Assembly: GCF_021917145.1 (NCBI RefSeq)
Contig: NC_061062.1
Location: 6,291,847 to 6,355,846 of the forward strand
Length of the DNA: 64,000 nucleotides
From: Hypomesus transpacificus
Taxonomy: Eukaryota > Chordata > Actinopteri > Osmeriformes > Osmeridae
Reading direction: 5' to 3'
The notes under the pieces were generated by a model. The model saw only the letters and a list, made by a program, of their open reading frames with translations, was not told where the DNA came from and searched no databases. Shown here one piece after another: positions 33,665 through 46,365 of this stretch. The stretch's first letter is position 1. Every line of letters starts with the position of its first letter. Made by a program: the position numbers and the translations under genes.

Positions 33665-34459
33665 GTGTGATGGCAGAGCATTCCAAGTGTGTGCTGAATT
33701 TACAGAAAATGCTGATTTGCTAAAACATTATTCACTAATCAATAGAACTAGTCATTGGACACTAGTTAGTATGTTCTCATGTAAGCTTGCTATTAATAAG
33801 AGTAGATTGTGTCTATGTGTCAGGGTTAATAGATATTCAGGATCAGGAGAAAGTACTGGTTACACGTTCCTTGTCATGACTACATTTACAAGACGCTCTT
33901 ATCCAGAACGACTTACAGTTAGTACAGGGACATTCCCCCCGAGGAAAGTAGGGTGAAATGCCTTTCCCAAAAACACAACGTCATTTGGCACGGCGGGGAA
34001 TCGATCTGGCAACCTTCTGATTACTAGCCCAACTCCCTCACCGCTCAGCCATCTGACTCTCTGACCACAAGGAGAGCTCCAACTATGAACTCTCTAGTCT
34101 GATTGGTCATGTGTTGGGAGCTGTGAATCTCTTTCTCTGAGACTGTTGTAACATCATTACTGCCTGCCTGACTAATACTATATATGTTTACATTCTTGTG
34201 CCCTATAAAAGAAGGTCCTCCGGCCTTCAGAGCAGAGAGAGACATGATTGAAACCTAAGCCTGGTGCTGTGTTGTCATTTTATTGTCTGAAGTCTGGTTT
34301 TCTCTCCCAATCTGCAGATTGATAAATACTTAAAATCCAGAACTCAACTGAATTTAGTCACTCCGTTTATAAAGAGACAGACTAAACACTTTCTTCATCA
34401 AGACCAGATTTGTTGTTGTATTCTAAGTGTGAGCACATCGTTTACTATATTGATTTAAC
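33665..34459 (+). mobile_element. LTR-like fossil with nested SINE, copy 2
   Basis: Twin of 5264-6062, with the TATA-like box near 34205 and the SINE at about 33886-34052. The L2 fragment inserted at its left edge. Confidence 0.4.
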
Positions 34460-34485
34460 AATTCCCTTTGGAGGAAGCACTTGAA

Positions 34486-36340
34486 AGAAGGAAGCAAATG
34501 TATGCAAAAGTGGTGGTGGAAGCTAGGCAACGAGGTTGGACAGCCAGCCACACAAGACCATGGATATGGGTGTGTCAGAGGCTTGGTAGCTAAATCAACC
34601 ATAACACATCTGTTGGATTTTGGTTTTCAAGGACAGTCACTCAAGGGAGTTTATAAAGGAGCTGTAGTCATCTGGTGAAAGGGCAAGCTATAAATAAAAC
34701 TTAAAAGTGCTGAATTTAAGTTTTATAATCTGGGAACTTGAGCGGTAAGCGTTATATCTGGTTTAAGAAGGAAGGAAAGATTTTTTGGAAAGTGGAATGT
34801 CCTGTACATGTAAGCTAATACCTGATGCCATAGTCTGAGTAATTTATTTCGTCGTCACCTGAACAAGGTGAACTTAAATACATTTGGAAGTTCCAAAGCA
34901 AAAGTGTATCAGACAAATTCCAATTCAGTGCTACATTGAACATTAGCTTAAGCAAAACAAGCAGAAGAAGAAGCAGAAGAAGCAACAATTAACGGCCAAA
35001 CAGTAAGTAATTAACTCCATCAGTTTGAGTATTTCTTACTGCATAAATTGTGCATAAAATAGAGGAAAACAACACTTAATGTTGAATTACATTTTTTTAC
35101 CCATCTATTCTGCCCTCCTGATGGTGGTGTAAAGTTATGCGTAATCTGTCTCAACCACTACCACTGCCTTTCCCAGTCCTTTAGTGTCAAGTGAATACAC
35201 ATGTCAACTTTTACGGATTTATTGCAGCATTGAAATTGCTTACGGAAATATACCTGAAATTATACGGAGTGATTGACACGGTTGGTATATGACACCCCCT
35301 TTATGCCACAAAAGCGATTCAGGCCTTATAAATTATACATTTTCTTACAGCTGATGTTATGAGAATTTTATCACTGTATGGAGGGGGCACATGAGTTTGC
35401 ATTTCACCCCGTTTTGAACGCACCCTTTGTCAGACATCCCAAACAAGCAGAGACTCATTTCCGGGAGGTGGCTTCCTCCCCCCCGGGGTGCAATAAGGAC
35501 ACGCAATGTGCACCTTTATCTATCCGGATATGACCTTAGGACACTCTTTCGCTCGCTCTACATGCAAAATCCCCAATTTCCGGGAGATTGTATAGCATTT
35601 GCGGGCGTCAGGATGCAAATGCGTTGGGATGTCTGCTTTGTTCCCTTAGCTACACTTGTACATCATGAATACACGTGATATAGGCCCATAGTGTATGACG
35701 TGGTTGTCTCAGTTGGTAGGCTGCATTAGAGCCCCTATATGCCACAACATGAAATATACAAATTGAGTCTGTGTTCTCCACCCCCTGCAACTCAGAATAC
35801 CACAGCACCTGGATTGAGAGAAACAATAATTGAAAAAGTTCTCACAATGTGTTAGTCATTTTGATTGCAAAATAAATCAGAAAAAATTGCAAAATCTTGG
35901 AGGGACTGGTTATTTTAGCACATATTTGAACAGAGGCTGTTTTAGACAGATAACAGATAAATGTGCCAAAATTCATAGTTTCTTCAAAAGATTATCTTAA
36001 TTTTGCTCAATCTTAATTCCAGTGGTTTAGATGAATTGTAAATTAAGCCTATACTGTGTAGCAGAGAGTCAACAGACAAAGCTTGGTACCATCTACACCT
36101 TTCTCCTAGGGTCCTTCCCCCTTTGTCCTTATCTCCCAGAAGATGCTTCAAAGCCCTGACCCAGCATGGGGTCAGGAACAGAGACCACATGGTCACACAG
36201 TATCAGACAATGGAGTATAAGGGAGAACTTTCTTTCGTGGATTTACAAACATATTTCTCAAGGACTACATGGCTCATGGACACTAATTCAATGACAGTAG
36301 TCGATGTGTTATAATGTGTGTTTTCTCATTTACCTAGAAC
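34486..36340. other. Intergenic, upstream of GTPase gene copy 2
   Basis: Counterpart of 6904-8740. Non-coding by eye; the possible donor after aaacagtaagtaa is near 35005. Confidence 0.35.
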
Positions 36341-37280
36341 GTGTTTAATTGATGTTTGATTATAACTCCCCTTCAGATACAGTAAATCAGTCAATCTTGA
36401 TATCAAAATAATTGTATCATACTAACAAAACCAGTTATGATTGTTGTATTGCTCTATTCTGAAGTTTAAGCATTTCATGGACATTTGAGATAATGGAATT
36501 TAAACTATCAGCCACTTCACACCTCTGGGCAGATCTCAAGACGACGCCCAGGTGGAAGTAACTGACCAATGAGAGAGGTCACCTTCACACGGATGACCCC
36601 CTGTTCTTTGGAGTATAAAATCGCCAAACGTACAATCACCCCCGCTTGTTCGTAGGATTAACTTGGGGTGAACGCGTCACTCTCTAACCTTTACCTCATA
36701 ACTTGCATATTCACTTTGCGCCCGGAACTTTGACGAGAGATTCCGTTTCCTATTCGTTGGATATGACGAACCATTGACTCCGTTCTTCAAACCGACAAAA
36801 GTAACTGCGATTTGCAATATTTCTTACTTGTGACATATTGGCATGTTGTGATTGAATTGTCGATGTTTGATTGTATTTTACAAATGATTTAACTTGACCA
36901 TCGTTAGGTCAGTTGCTATTGATCGTCCATTGTTACTATAGAAGCTTCTTCCTCTGTACCTCTTCCTCACTCTCTCTCTCCTCCCCCTCCACACGCGCTC
37001 TACGCAGCCATTGTGTAGTGCGCTCTCATTAGAATTTAGGCCTACTGTACTGCTTTAGCCCAACTAACCCATAACTTATCTGGCATGTGTTCACTATAAT
37101 TACATTCTCTTAAATAAATCATTGTGTATAATACTCGCGTATCTCTCACGTTATATGATCTGCTCTACTTTCATAGAATTCCCTACTTAAGATTAGACTG
37201 ATTATTACGAGTGCTATTATTCAATATTATTAAACAAGGTTTCCTCTGTCCCTTTCACGAATCAGAGGTGGTGCCCCCAA
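36340..37280 (+). mobile_element. LTR-like or promoter-like stretch, copy 2
   Basis: Twin of 8740-9690: TATA box near 36612 and AATAAA near 37112. Nearly identical between copies, more so than much of the intron sequence. Confidence 0.3.
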
Positions 37281-37444
37281 ACCAAAACAATAGGGGGGCA
37301 CGGCTGTGGCCGTGACAAACACAGGCTGTTTACGACAGAAACAGATGAATGTGCCAAAATTCATAGTTTCTTCAAAAGATTATTTTAATTTTGCTCAATC
37401 TTAATTCCAGTGGTTTAGATGAATTGTAAATTAAGCTTATACTG
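37281..37444. repeat. Patch replaced upstream of GTPase exon 1, copy 2
   Basis: 37323-37444 repeats about 35934-36055 (ctgttttagacag..., tcttaattccagtggttta), preceded by about 40 bp of unrelated sequence. Copy 1 has different sequence here (9700-9768). It ends 30 bp before the exon 1 acceptor. Confidence 0.75.
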
Positions 37445-37474
37445 TTATATTGCAATTGGTTTAATCTTTTGCAG

Positions 37475-40400
37475 TGAGGCTTGTGTTGCTGGGGAAGAAT
37501 GAACTGGACAATGGCCGAGTGGGAAACCTCATCCTTGGAAGAGATGCATTTCAGACTGAAGCCCTTGAGGTTTGTGAAGAACATGTAAGTGAGAGAGTCA
37601 GAGGACAGGTGGAGGGAAAAGCCATCACAGTCATTAACACTCCTGACCTATTTCATCCCCAACGCACACAACATGAGCTCTCGGTGGCAGTGAAAGAGTG
37701 TGTGGCCCTGTCTGCTCCAGGGCCTCATGTATTTCTACTGGTGCTGCAGCCTGACAGCTTCTCAGAGGAGGACAGACAAAAAGTGAAAGCCATACTGAAC
37801 TTGTTCAGCGATGAGGCCATGAACTTTACCATTGTACTAACTACTGTTAGAAGTGCGCGACATGTCTCTACAACTTACACTGGTGAAAAAGAAGACCCTT
37901 TAGGCCTGATCATACAGGAGTGTAAGATGAGGCATCACATATTTGATAAGATTTACAGATTTGACGAGAGTCAAGTTCTTAAACTCTTTGAGAAGATGGA
38001 CAAGATGATGGAAGAGAATGGGAGAAGACATCTCACCTGTAAGGAAATTGGGGTGATACCAGGGGGCTCATTACTTCCAGAGAGCAAACAGAAAGCAAAA
38101 AGAGGAAGAGAGAGTGATTCTCACAAAGACAAAGAATGGAAGAAGAAGAGAACAGGAGGTAGGAACCTGTGATAAATAATTTGTTTAATCACTTTCATTA
38201 AAAAATGACTGTTCTGAATGAAGAATGGCTCTTCTGTGGGTTACCATATGGTCCCATAACAGACAAGTTACTGATAGTGTCATCATTCCATGGTAAATAC
38301 TGTGTCACATCCATCTGTTCCACAAATTAAATTATGGTGATAAATAAAACAATGGTTATAGCTGAATAATAACAAGCTCAACACGATGGTTTGTTAGTTT
38401 TGGAACGTTTTGGTTTTGCACATATTCAAACAGCCCTCAGACTTCATCCAATCCATTCACAATCATTCTCATCTAAGACTTAGATTAAAGGATTAGTCAA
38501 ACCTGTCTGGATACTGTGGTCAGATCTGGCAAAAAGACATGGACTTTCACATATACTCTCACTACAGGTAATTGTCCAGATATTGTTTATGGTTTTATGG
38601 TCTTTTAATTTATAGAGATTAAAGATATTGCAGCCATACAGCAAGCACAAGAAGTCATGGCACAGGTTCAACACAGATTTGAAAAGAAAATCCAAACCCA
38701 TGCCAATACCAACACAGAATTTATGAACTTCATCAGGTACATTGCCTGTTTCAGTAAAATAGCATTAATTAACATGCATGATAATGTTTTCCTGAGTCTG
38801 CTGTTAATTAAAACAAACTATGTATCTATTTTTATGTTTGTCTATCTAGCTATTTATCTATGTCTTGTTTGTTTGTTGTATCCAGGCACATTATGGCAGA
38901 TCTGCTAAAGAAGACGATACAGAAAACCACTATTGGTGTGTTTGGAAAGACAGGAGATGGTAAAAGCTCCCTGATAAATGCCATCCTAGATGAGGAGGAG
39001 CTGTTACCAACAGGGACACTCGATGCCTGTACATCAGTCATCATACAAGTGGAGGCTGGGGCTGAGAGTGACCAGTACACAGCAACTATTGAATTCATCT
39101 CAGAACAGGTTTCTTACAACTGTTACATTACCACTGTCATACTGTAATGTAACAACTCACATCCTATGTTTAAAATGAATACTGAAAAATACTTAATGTT
39201 CATTTGTAGGCCTGGGAAAATGAGCTGAAGAGCCTGCTAGGTTTTCTAGCAGAACCTTGGCAAAGGGATGAAAGCATTTGCAAAATGGCAGAAGACAAGA
39301 TTGAAGCACTGTATGGAAAGAATGCAACTGCAAAAAGCTTTGATGAACTGATGAAGGATGATCGTTCAACAGTTATTGCAGCCCTGCTCAGCTTAACCAC
39401 TAAAACCATCTCAAATGTTCAGGTAAGTTACAATTCTTGTAGCTGTAAATTGTAATTGTATGTGAGTTCAAGTTACTTTATGTACAGCTCATATTTGTGA
39501 AAAATGATTACCTTCTAAGTCTTAATTCCATGCTCAAACAGGCCTCAGATCTCTCTGAAGAAATCAGGCCTTATACTCAACATCACGAGTCTGATCTTGG
39601 GCGACTCTACTGGCCAGTAGTGAAGACTGTGAGAATCAAAGTTCCAGATCACAAAGAGCTTCTCCAGAACATTGTGCTAGTTGATCTCCCTGGAAATGGA
39701 GACTGCAATCAGACCAGAGACGAGATGTGGAAATCAGTAAGTGCTCACTGTAGTGCTCTTTGTCACAAACTGAAGGAGATTCTGGATGCATGTGCTGCGC
39801 CCAACTTATTTGAATGAAAAAAAAAATTACTTCAAAATTACTTCAAGGAACTTACAAGATCCTTGTGTCAGACCTCAAGTTTAGACACCATATTGACAGT
39901 ACAATTCCACACCCAATCAAACAAGTGAAAATGATGAGTATTGATACAAAACAGAAGAAAGACAGAAAAAGCAAAAACAAGTGCAGTTAATGATTTGACT
40001 ACCAAGGTTAACTGAGGGGCAGCAATATAAACGAACCCAACATAGAATGACCAGCAGGGGGAGAGAACCAGGGTGTGACATCATTAAACAAACCATTTTT
40101 TACATTCATATATGAATTCCTTAATAGCATTTATTTGTGTTCATATGTATTCATGCTATTATATTAGCAAAGCTACAGGTTTCAATTACATGAAAAAATG
40201 TCATATTTGGCAAGTGAATTTCTTCTTTTGGGATAAAATATAGTTTATAGTTTCAATACACTGACAAATTATATAGGTACAGGCGCTTATTTTTTTTTTC
40301 ATATTGAATAGAGAAAACGGGTTTGGATTATACTGTACCAGTTGTTTGTATTGAGAAATCTATTCCATTAAACCAAACGAACAACAAAAACAATAACTTT

Positions 40401-43400
40401 GTTTTTCTTCCAGATGTTAAGGGAGTGCACAGATGTTTGGGTTGTGAGTGATATCAATCGAGCCGCATCGGACAAGGCAGCCTGGGAGATCCTGAAGAGC
40501 AGCATAACAGATATGGTACAGGGAGGGGCATGCACTGGCATCTCTTTCATTTGCACCAAAACTGATCATATGGATCCCCAGTCTTACATGAGATCATTAA
40601 GGTCAGTCTTTTTTTTATCCTCGATTTTGTGTATGTAAGTGTATGCAGTACTAAAGAGTGTGCTCAGTGTAATATTAGTTTGTTTATTATGTTATTAGGT
40701 TTGAAACAGTATGCATAAAACTACAAAAATTACATAATGATTTTCACATCCCTTAGACTGAACAATGAAGATCTACAAATCACAGCGGACAATGTAAGTG
40801 AAAAATTGATACAAACCGACACCACTTCATTAGATGATCTATCTATGCCAGATGAAATACAAAGTGATTTATTATTCTCCCCATTTCTCAGGAGTCAGAG
40901 AAAAAGCTTAAATGCATACAGCACAGGAATAACATGGCCAAGAATCGAGTGAAGAATCGAGTGAAACAAGCCTTTGAAAAACAGGGTCAACTCCAGGTAT
41001 TTCTCTCACCCAGGAGGTGTTTGTGATTGATTTTTCTGATCATACAGCAGGCTGATTGACCTTCTAGGATTTTTTTTCAGAAATATTACATGCCAAGCAT
41101 TTCAGTGTTTACTGTAAGTTCACTGGAGTTCTGCTCAAAGGAGCCATATCTGACACAGGAGGACACAGGTAGAGCATCATCAGTTTTAGTAGTTGTCTCT
41201 TTTTTTCCATTAGAGGAGTGTGTGCTGTTCATCAACACCCATAAAGGGAGTTTGTGTATTTCTTGAAGTGAGCACAAACAGAGTAGATTCACATGTCAAT
41301 GTAGTCATTATAGCTGACACTACACTATCTATTTTATTTATGTATTTCCTTGGAAAAAAAACCTGAAGAGATACAACTGCTGAGAGATGTGCTGAGAAGG
41401 TTTAACCACAGTCACACAAACAGAGTGGCCACACAGTATTTTACAAGAGCCACAGGGATCCTGTCCCTCATACAGACATCCAAAGATAACAACGAGGAGA
41501 TGGTAAGTGTCACCATTAATGAAGGTGTCCTTGTGTTGTCTGTAAATTAGTCTTATCTTGAGGAGAAACTCAGATGGTTTTGTGGTATGTGTTTCAGAAT
41601 AAGGACAAAGCTAAGCTGCACAGTGAGTTGAAGAAGAAGCTGGACGATGAACTGAAATGTCTATGGGTTAAACACTTAGAGCCATGTTACAATGAACTGG
41701 AAAAGTACCTCTCAGATGGAGTTAACAAGTCAGAGACGAAATGTGCTGAAATAACCAAGAAAAATGTGGATGTACCTGTAAGTACTACTACTTGGCAGAT
41801 TAAGTTATTTTATGGTATTATATTTAAAACTGCTACAGATCTACCATGCTTTAATCCACACACATTTTATTAATTTACCATTCAATATTATTTCCTTAGG
41901 CAGGCAAAGATGGACGTGGACACCATCAGACTCTATCAGCCTTGTGCAGAAATGAAGGTTACCTCAGGTCAAGATATGGAGAAACAAGAGACATGAACAA
42001 GTCTTTGGCTGAAATTATGTATGAAAGCATCAATGGAAAGTTTAATGCCTTCTTCCCGTAAGTATTGTTACAGTAGTCTTAAAAGTGTTATTCATCCAGA
42101 GCCTACCTGTGTGGAATGTGTCCAATTTTATGTGTGCAGAAACGAAGGGGAAACTAGCCTGTCAGTGCGGGAGAAGGTCGAACAATTCAGTGTCTGCTCG
42201 ATCCGTTTCACTGAGGGCTACAGCAACCCTGCCGCAATGACTCACATTCTGAGGTTCTTAAAAGCTGAGGTAAGCGAGAATGTTTACACCGTTCTATCTC
42301 TATCTTTGTGGTAAATATATCACCAAACACTGAGGTAAGAAAAAAGAAAAACTAGCCACAATAGGCTATAAGTACAGCAAAAATATCAGTACCACGTCCG
42401 AATGCTACGGGGGGGGAAACACAATTCAACATTTCTTTGTAAAATGAATTTTCCTATTACAGTATGTGTCCCACATTTGAGTAGTGTGGTGAGACCATTA
42501 ACATTCCATTAATTCATTAACTTAAGTGAAATTGCCATGTATGTTCATAAAGCCTTATTGCTTCATTTGGAAACTTCTGTTGGCCTTCTAGTACTGTTTC
42601 ATTAAAGCTCTCTAGTGCTTGCACTGTTATATAATATAATATTGTTTGCTCAATGCAATATTTAATTTATTTCTCATGAAAATATACAGGAAGCCAAGCT
42701 GAAGGATTTGATATATATAGATATTGCGCAACAAAAGAAGAAAATATATGCATCAATCATAGATACCATTAAAGAAGAAATGCTTCCTGGCTACAACAGT
42801 AAGACAGTGGTATTGTGGTTAATTCCTCAGAGACTTATTTGAAGATTTATGTAATTTCGGTAATAAAAAAACAAATGTTCCTTGTCTGGCTGCAGAGGCT
42901 GTAAAATGTTTTGGACCGGGATCCATGACAGAGAAGCAGAGAGTACTGATACAACATACTGAGTCACTGAAGCACACCATGTTCAACAAAGCAAAGAACA
43001 GGACGCTGGATTTGTTCAAAGATCTGACGGTTTGTTCACTTTTACAAGTGAAGTTCAAATATACAAATTCTTTAGGATTTCTGAATTCTTTAGGAAGATT
43101 TAGTTACTCAGGTGAATCGATTACTTCGGAAATATTTAAACACATGTTTGTTTGACTTTAATCTTTTTTTTTCTTTCTTTGCAAGGAACTTATCAAGACC
43201 AAGTTGAGAAAGTACATACTGGAAGCTATGGCTCATGCACTGACTGAATCCAACTTCCCTTTTAGCTTGGGTAAGTCAGGATCTCAACAGATCTTCATCT
43301 TAATCCATATCCATCTGCCTGAACAGTAAACTCACATTCCAAAGCCTTGCTTGGACACTGATGTTTGTAAATCTGATCAAAATGCTTTCTCAGGAGTCTG

Positions 43401-43518
43401 ATCATTCAGCTGGTATTAATCACACGAGAAAACACGACTGACTGTGTTCTTCTTTGTTGTAGATGTCAGCGCTGATATTAGAGAGCTGGAGATGTTGTCT
43501 GCCCTAACTGATGAATAA
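37475..43518 (+). CDS. nuggc-like: GIMAP-like pseudo-GTPase fused to SLIP-GC-like GTPase, copy 2 (17 exons)
   Basis: Exons: 37475-38158, 38616-38736, 38886-39108, 39210-39422, 39542-39736, 40414-40601, 40757-40793, 40892-40996, 41081-41168, 41369-41502, 41598-41777, 41900-42057, 42140-42269, 42690-42798, 42896-43029, 43186-43270, 43463-43518 (TAA). About 945 residues in one frame. Same domain order as copy 1: degenerate GIMAP P-loop, intact GKTGDGKSS, DLPG and TKTD. All length differences from copy 1 are multiples of three: DES added in the GIMAP domain, a 4-residue repeat (KNRVKNRV) plus two residues in exon 8, one residue lost in exon 15. This pattern is what selection for an open frame would leave. 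Confidence 0.8.
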
Positions 43519-43589
43519 CAGCGGCAATAATCTATTGAAGAGTGGGTGTGGAAAACAGGTTTTTGTGTAGCCATGCCATAGTGTCAGAA

Positions 43590-44160
43590 ATAGAAAACAG
43601 GCCCTAGACTCTGTAAAGGCTTGGCAGTTAAATGTTTTAATAATGTAAGAATGTTAGATATAGAAAACAAGCCCTGGGCTCTGTAAAGCGCCTTGAGATA
43701 ATTGTATTGTTTTGGTGCTATATAAATTAAATTGAATTTAATAAAATTGAAAATATGACCCAGTTTAAAATGTAGATCCCGTTAGTAGGCTATATAGAGT
43801 TTGCTTCATTACAAGTGCAGTATGAAGAGGGTGAAAAGTTGTCCCTTGTAGCTGATTATTACTCACTTTGGCATTACATCATTAAAATTCAGACGTGCTG
43901 TTTTAGTGAATCTCTTTAATGTAACTACTGTCTCTGAACCTACTGCCTATTCAATAAATTGTATATTATACATTTAATTATATTTTTCACTTTTTATTTT
44001 ATTCTTTATTTAACATTTCTGATGCCATTACACACATAGATGTCAAGATTGTGGCGCGCACAGGTGCGGTGGCTCCTTCCCCTCAGTGTGGTGTTTTGTT
44101 TGTACTATTTTGTACTCGTTTTTTGTGTTTGTTAGTCGAGATTTGCAAAGCAAGCTATGT
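43590..44160. other. 3' flank of GTPase gene copy 2
   Basis: It contains two LINE-tail-like stretches (gctctgtaaagcgccttgag, gctatataaattaaattgaa) that may supply the polyadenylation signal, then the last shared repeat before the unit ends at 44159. Copy 1 has only one such tail. Confidence 0.45.
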
Positions 44161-44502
44161 CTGGAGCCGCCAGGACTTAATTGACAACAGATTCCAAATT
44201 TCGTTGTATGCAAATGATAATGATTCTCCTTTCTCTCTCTCTCTCAGTCACCTGCTGAGCTCCGCTCTGGCCAGAAATGAGTCTCTGCAGGTTGGGATGT
44301 CTGTAGTTTAGTTCCTAGTTTAACCGAGTTTGACTCGTGGGTTTTGTTTCACGCTACAGCGTCTAGTTTAGTTACCTTAGAGAGTTTGCCTTCATTCAGT
44401 TCATTTTCGAATTCATTTCGAGTTAATTTCCTTTCTGCGCCCTCCGTGAATGTTTCCTCTGTTCGCTAACCGTGCTTCGTGCCTGTGCTCTTCCGTGGGT
44501 TT
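44160..44502. other. Unique spacer right of tandem unit
   Basis: First DNA not shared with copy 1. AT/CT-rich and interrupted by the hAT-like element; its continuation at 45392-45540 has AATAAA at about 45482. No gene recognised; it could be part of an old repeat. Confidence 0.35.
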
Positions 44503-44510
44503 GTCCACGT

Positions 44511-45383
44511 TAGTGATGTGTCGTTCGTGAACGATTCGTTCATTTTGAACGAATCCTTATAAGGACTCGGGAGTAACGAGTCCTCTCAACGAGTGATTCG
44601 TTCATTTCCCGACTCGGTCTTTCTACGAGTCTTTGGATCATTTTTCACGTGACCTGCATAGGCTCTGTAGCTACAGGAAACGAACGATTCGTTCCTTTCC
44701 CGACTCGGTCTTTCTACGAGTCTTTGGATCATTTTTCACGTGACCTGTATAGGCTGTAGCAAGAGGAAACGAACGATTCGTTCCTTTCCCGACTCGGTCT
44801 TTCTACGAGTCTTTGGATCATTTTTCACGTGACCTGCATAGGCTCTGTAGCTAGAGGAAAAGAATGATTAGTTCCTTCCCCGACTCGGTCTTTCTACGAG
44901 TCTTTGGATCCTTTTTTCACGTGACCCGCATTGTATTTTTTAGTAGAGGAAACAGTTTCCTTATTCCCTTTCGCGTGGCCGCTGTTTTAGTAAGACGTGA
45001 ATGAATTATATTCGCTCAAGTCATCATACTGACTGGTTTTGTTATTTTCACTTTACATTTACACTTACAGTTTAGTGCAGTGTAATTGTTTGACGTGATA
45101 ATTAAATGCTAGTGTGATAATACATGACCAAATCATACAAACTCATGATACATTATTTTAATGCAGGAATTTATTTTGAAATAGTATTTGCTGGTGCACA
45201 TGTCATGCACTAACCTACAGTGGACGTATAGGGGCTATACGTCCTTTGCAGTGGACGTATAGCCCCCAACCCCCCCCCCCCCCCTCCTGAAATGAACAAA
45301 TGACTCGAAAAAAGATTCGTTCATTTTACTGAACGAGATTCAAAGAACCGAATCAGTAAAAAGAACCGAACTTCCCATCACTA
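44511..45383. mobile_element. Non-autonomous hAT-like DNA transposon
   Basis: An 873 bp element with short terminal inverted repeats (TAGTGATG ... CATCACTA) and a perfect 8-bp target duplication GTCCACGT (44503-44510, 45384-45391), as expected for hAT. No transposase frame. It is full of short palindromes around GAACGATTCGTTC and has an internal 90-bp tandem array. Confidence 0.85.
44611..44965. repeat. 90-bp tandem array inside the hAT-like element
   Basis: Four units starting at 44611, 44702, 44791 and 44882 (gactcggtctttctacgag ... cacgtgacctgcata), spaced 91, 89 and 91 bp. Each carries CACGTG and, in three junctions, an AACGAACGATTCGTTC palindrome. Confidence 0.85.
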
Positions 45384-45795
45384 GTCCACGTGTATCAACG
45401 TGTGAGAGGATCTGTTCCTCAACGTCTGTATTCCCTTCAACCTATTGGTCTGTCGTGTTTGTTCTCTGGCTGTTCGTCCTCAATAAACTGTTTCCCTCAA
45501 CTACATCTGTGTTTGCCAGTCCCGTGACACTCTCTCTCTTCCGGTTCTCTGTGGGGGGATAGGCTGTTACTGACTCCATCATTTAGTAATTTGTCTCAGT
45601 AGATATGATACAGAAGGCTAATGAGCTTCAATGTGGAGGTGTCTCTGTTTTTTTTTTTTTTTTCTGAGATGTTATTTTGTTAGTTGCTTTGTGGATCCTT
45701 TTGGATTAGTCAAACTGCTAAATGTGTGTTTCCAGTCTTTTTTATATTCTCTGTGAACAAGGGGTTTTGGTTTATCTGATTCAGCAGGATAACTG

Positions 45796-46355
45796 TAGCC
45801 TGGCTCTGCCTTCCTACGTACTTCCGCTCAATTTGGATTTTGCTTCTGTACTAGGTCTGGGATGTCGGTTCTGAAGTCGGTTTCCAGAAACACATTTTTT
45901 GTAGGTCCAATCAGCGAACAGAGGTAGTGGCTGAGAACGATGACGTTAATGTCGTGCACTTGTTTGAGTAGTTCAGTAATGGCGGCGGAGAAAGATGCGA
46001 GCGAAACTATGCTGCGGTTGTGGCAACGCTGCCGAATATAGGTTAAAGCCGGAGCAAGAACATTCCTTGCTGAGTTTTGTTGGTGGCCATGATGTTGTGG
46101 CCCTCCTCCCCACGGGGTTCGGGAAAAGTTTGATTTTCCAGCTACGGCAGCTAGCTCCGTTACAGTAGTGGTGAAGGAGTTGGCTAAGGCGAACACTTGC
46201 GATTGGTTATGGCAAATCAGAGTGGCTCTGGGCGGATCCAATAGTTTTTAACTTCAACAGAGGACCCGCCTTCAAGGAAGTTAACGTTTGTCAATCGAGA
46301 GATCCCAGACCCTCAGTACAAATGAAATGTACGAGGGTCTGGTTAGGACCAGGCT
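45796..46355. mobile_element. TIR DNA element carrying a RecQ-like helicase relic
   Basis: A 560 bp element with ends AGCCTGGC ... CCAGGCT and a 10-bp direct repeat AGGATAACTG on both sides (45786-45795, 46356-46365). On plus, around 46085-46140, it reads VVALLPTGFGKSLIFQ, matching motif I of RecQ-family helicases. No transposase. The superfamily is uncertain; a 9-10 bp duplication would fit a Mutator-like element. Confidence 0.65.
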
Positions 46356-46365
46356 AGGATAACTG

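Larger units (their letters stand above)
27831..44159. repeat. Second copy of the sequence at 1-16565 (tandem duplication)
   Basis: Position 1 matches 27831 and 16566 matches 44159, in the same orientation. The repeating unit is therefore about 27.6 kb (16566-44159), and copy 1 extends left of the window. Copies are near-identical by eye apart from insertions specific to one copy (6092-6903 in copy 1; 33184-33662 and a 20-bp minisatellite in copy 2). Confidence 0.92.

Noticed and set aside
44611-44965. Regular ~90-bp repeats as a CRISPR array
   Set aside because: The whole unit repeats, there are no unique spacers, and it lies inside an element with hAT ends in a eukaryotic genome.
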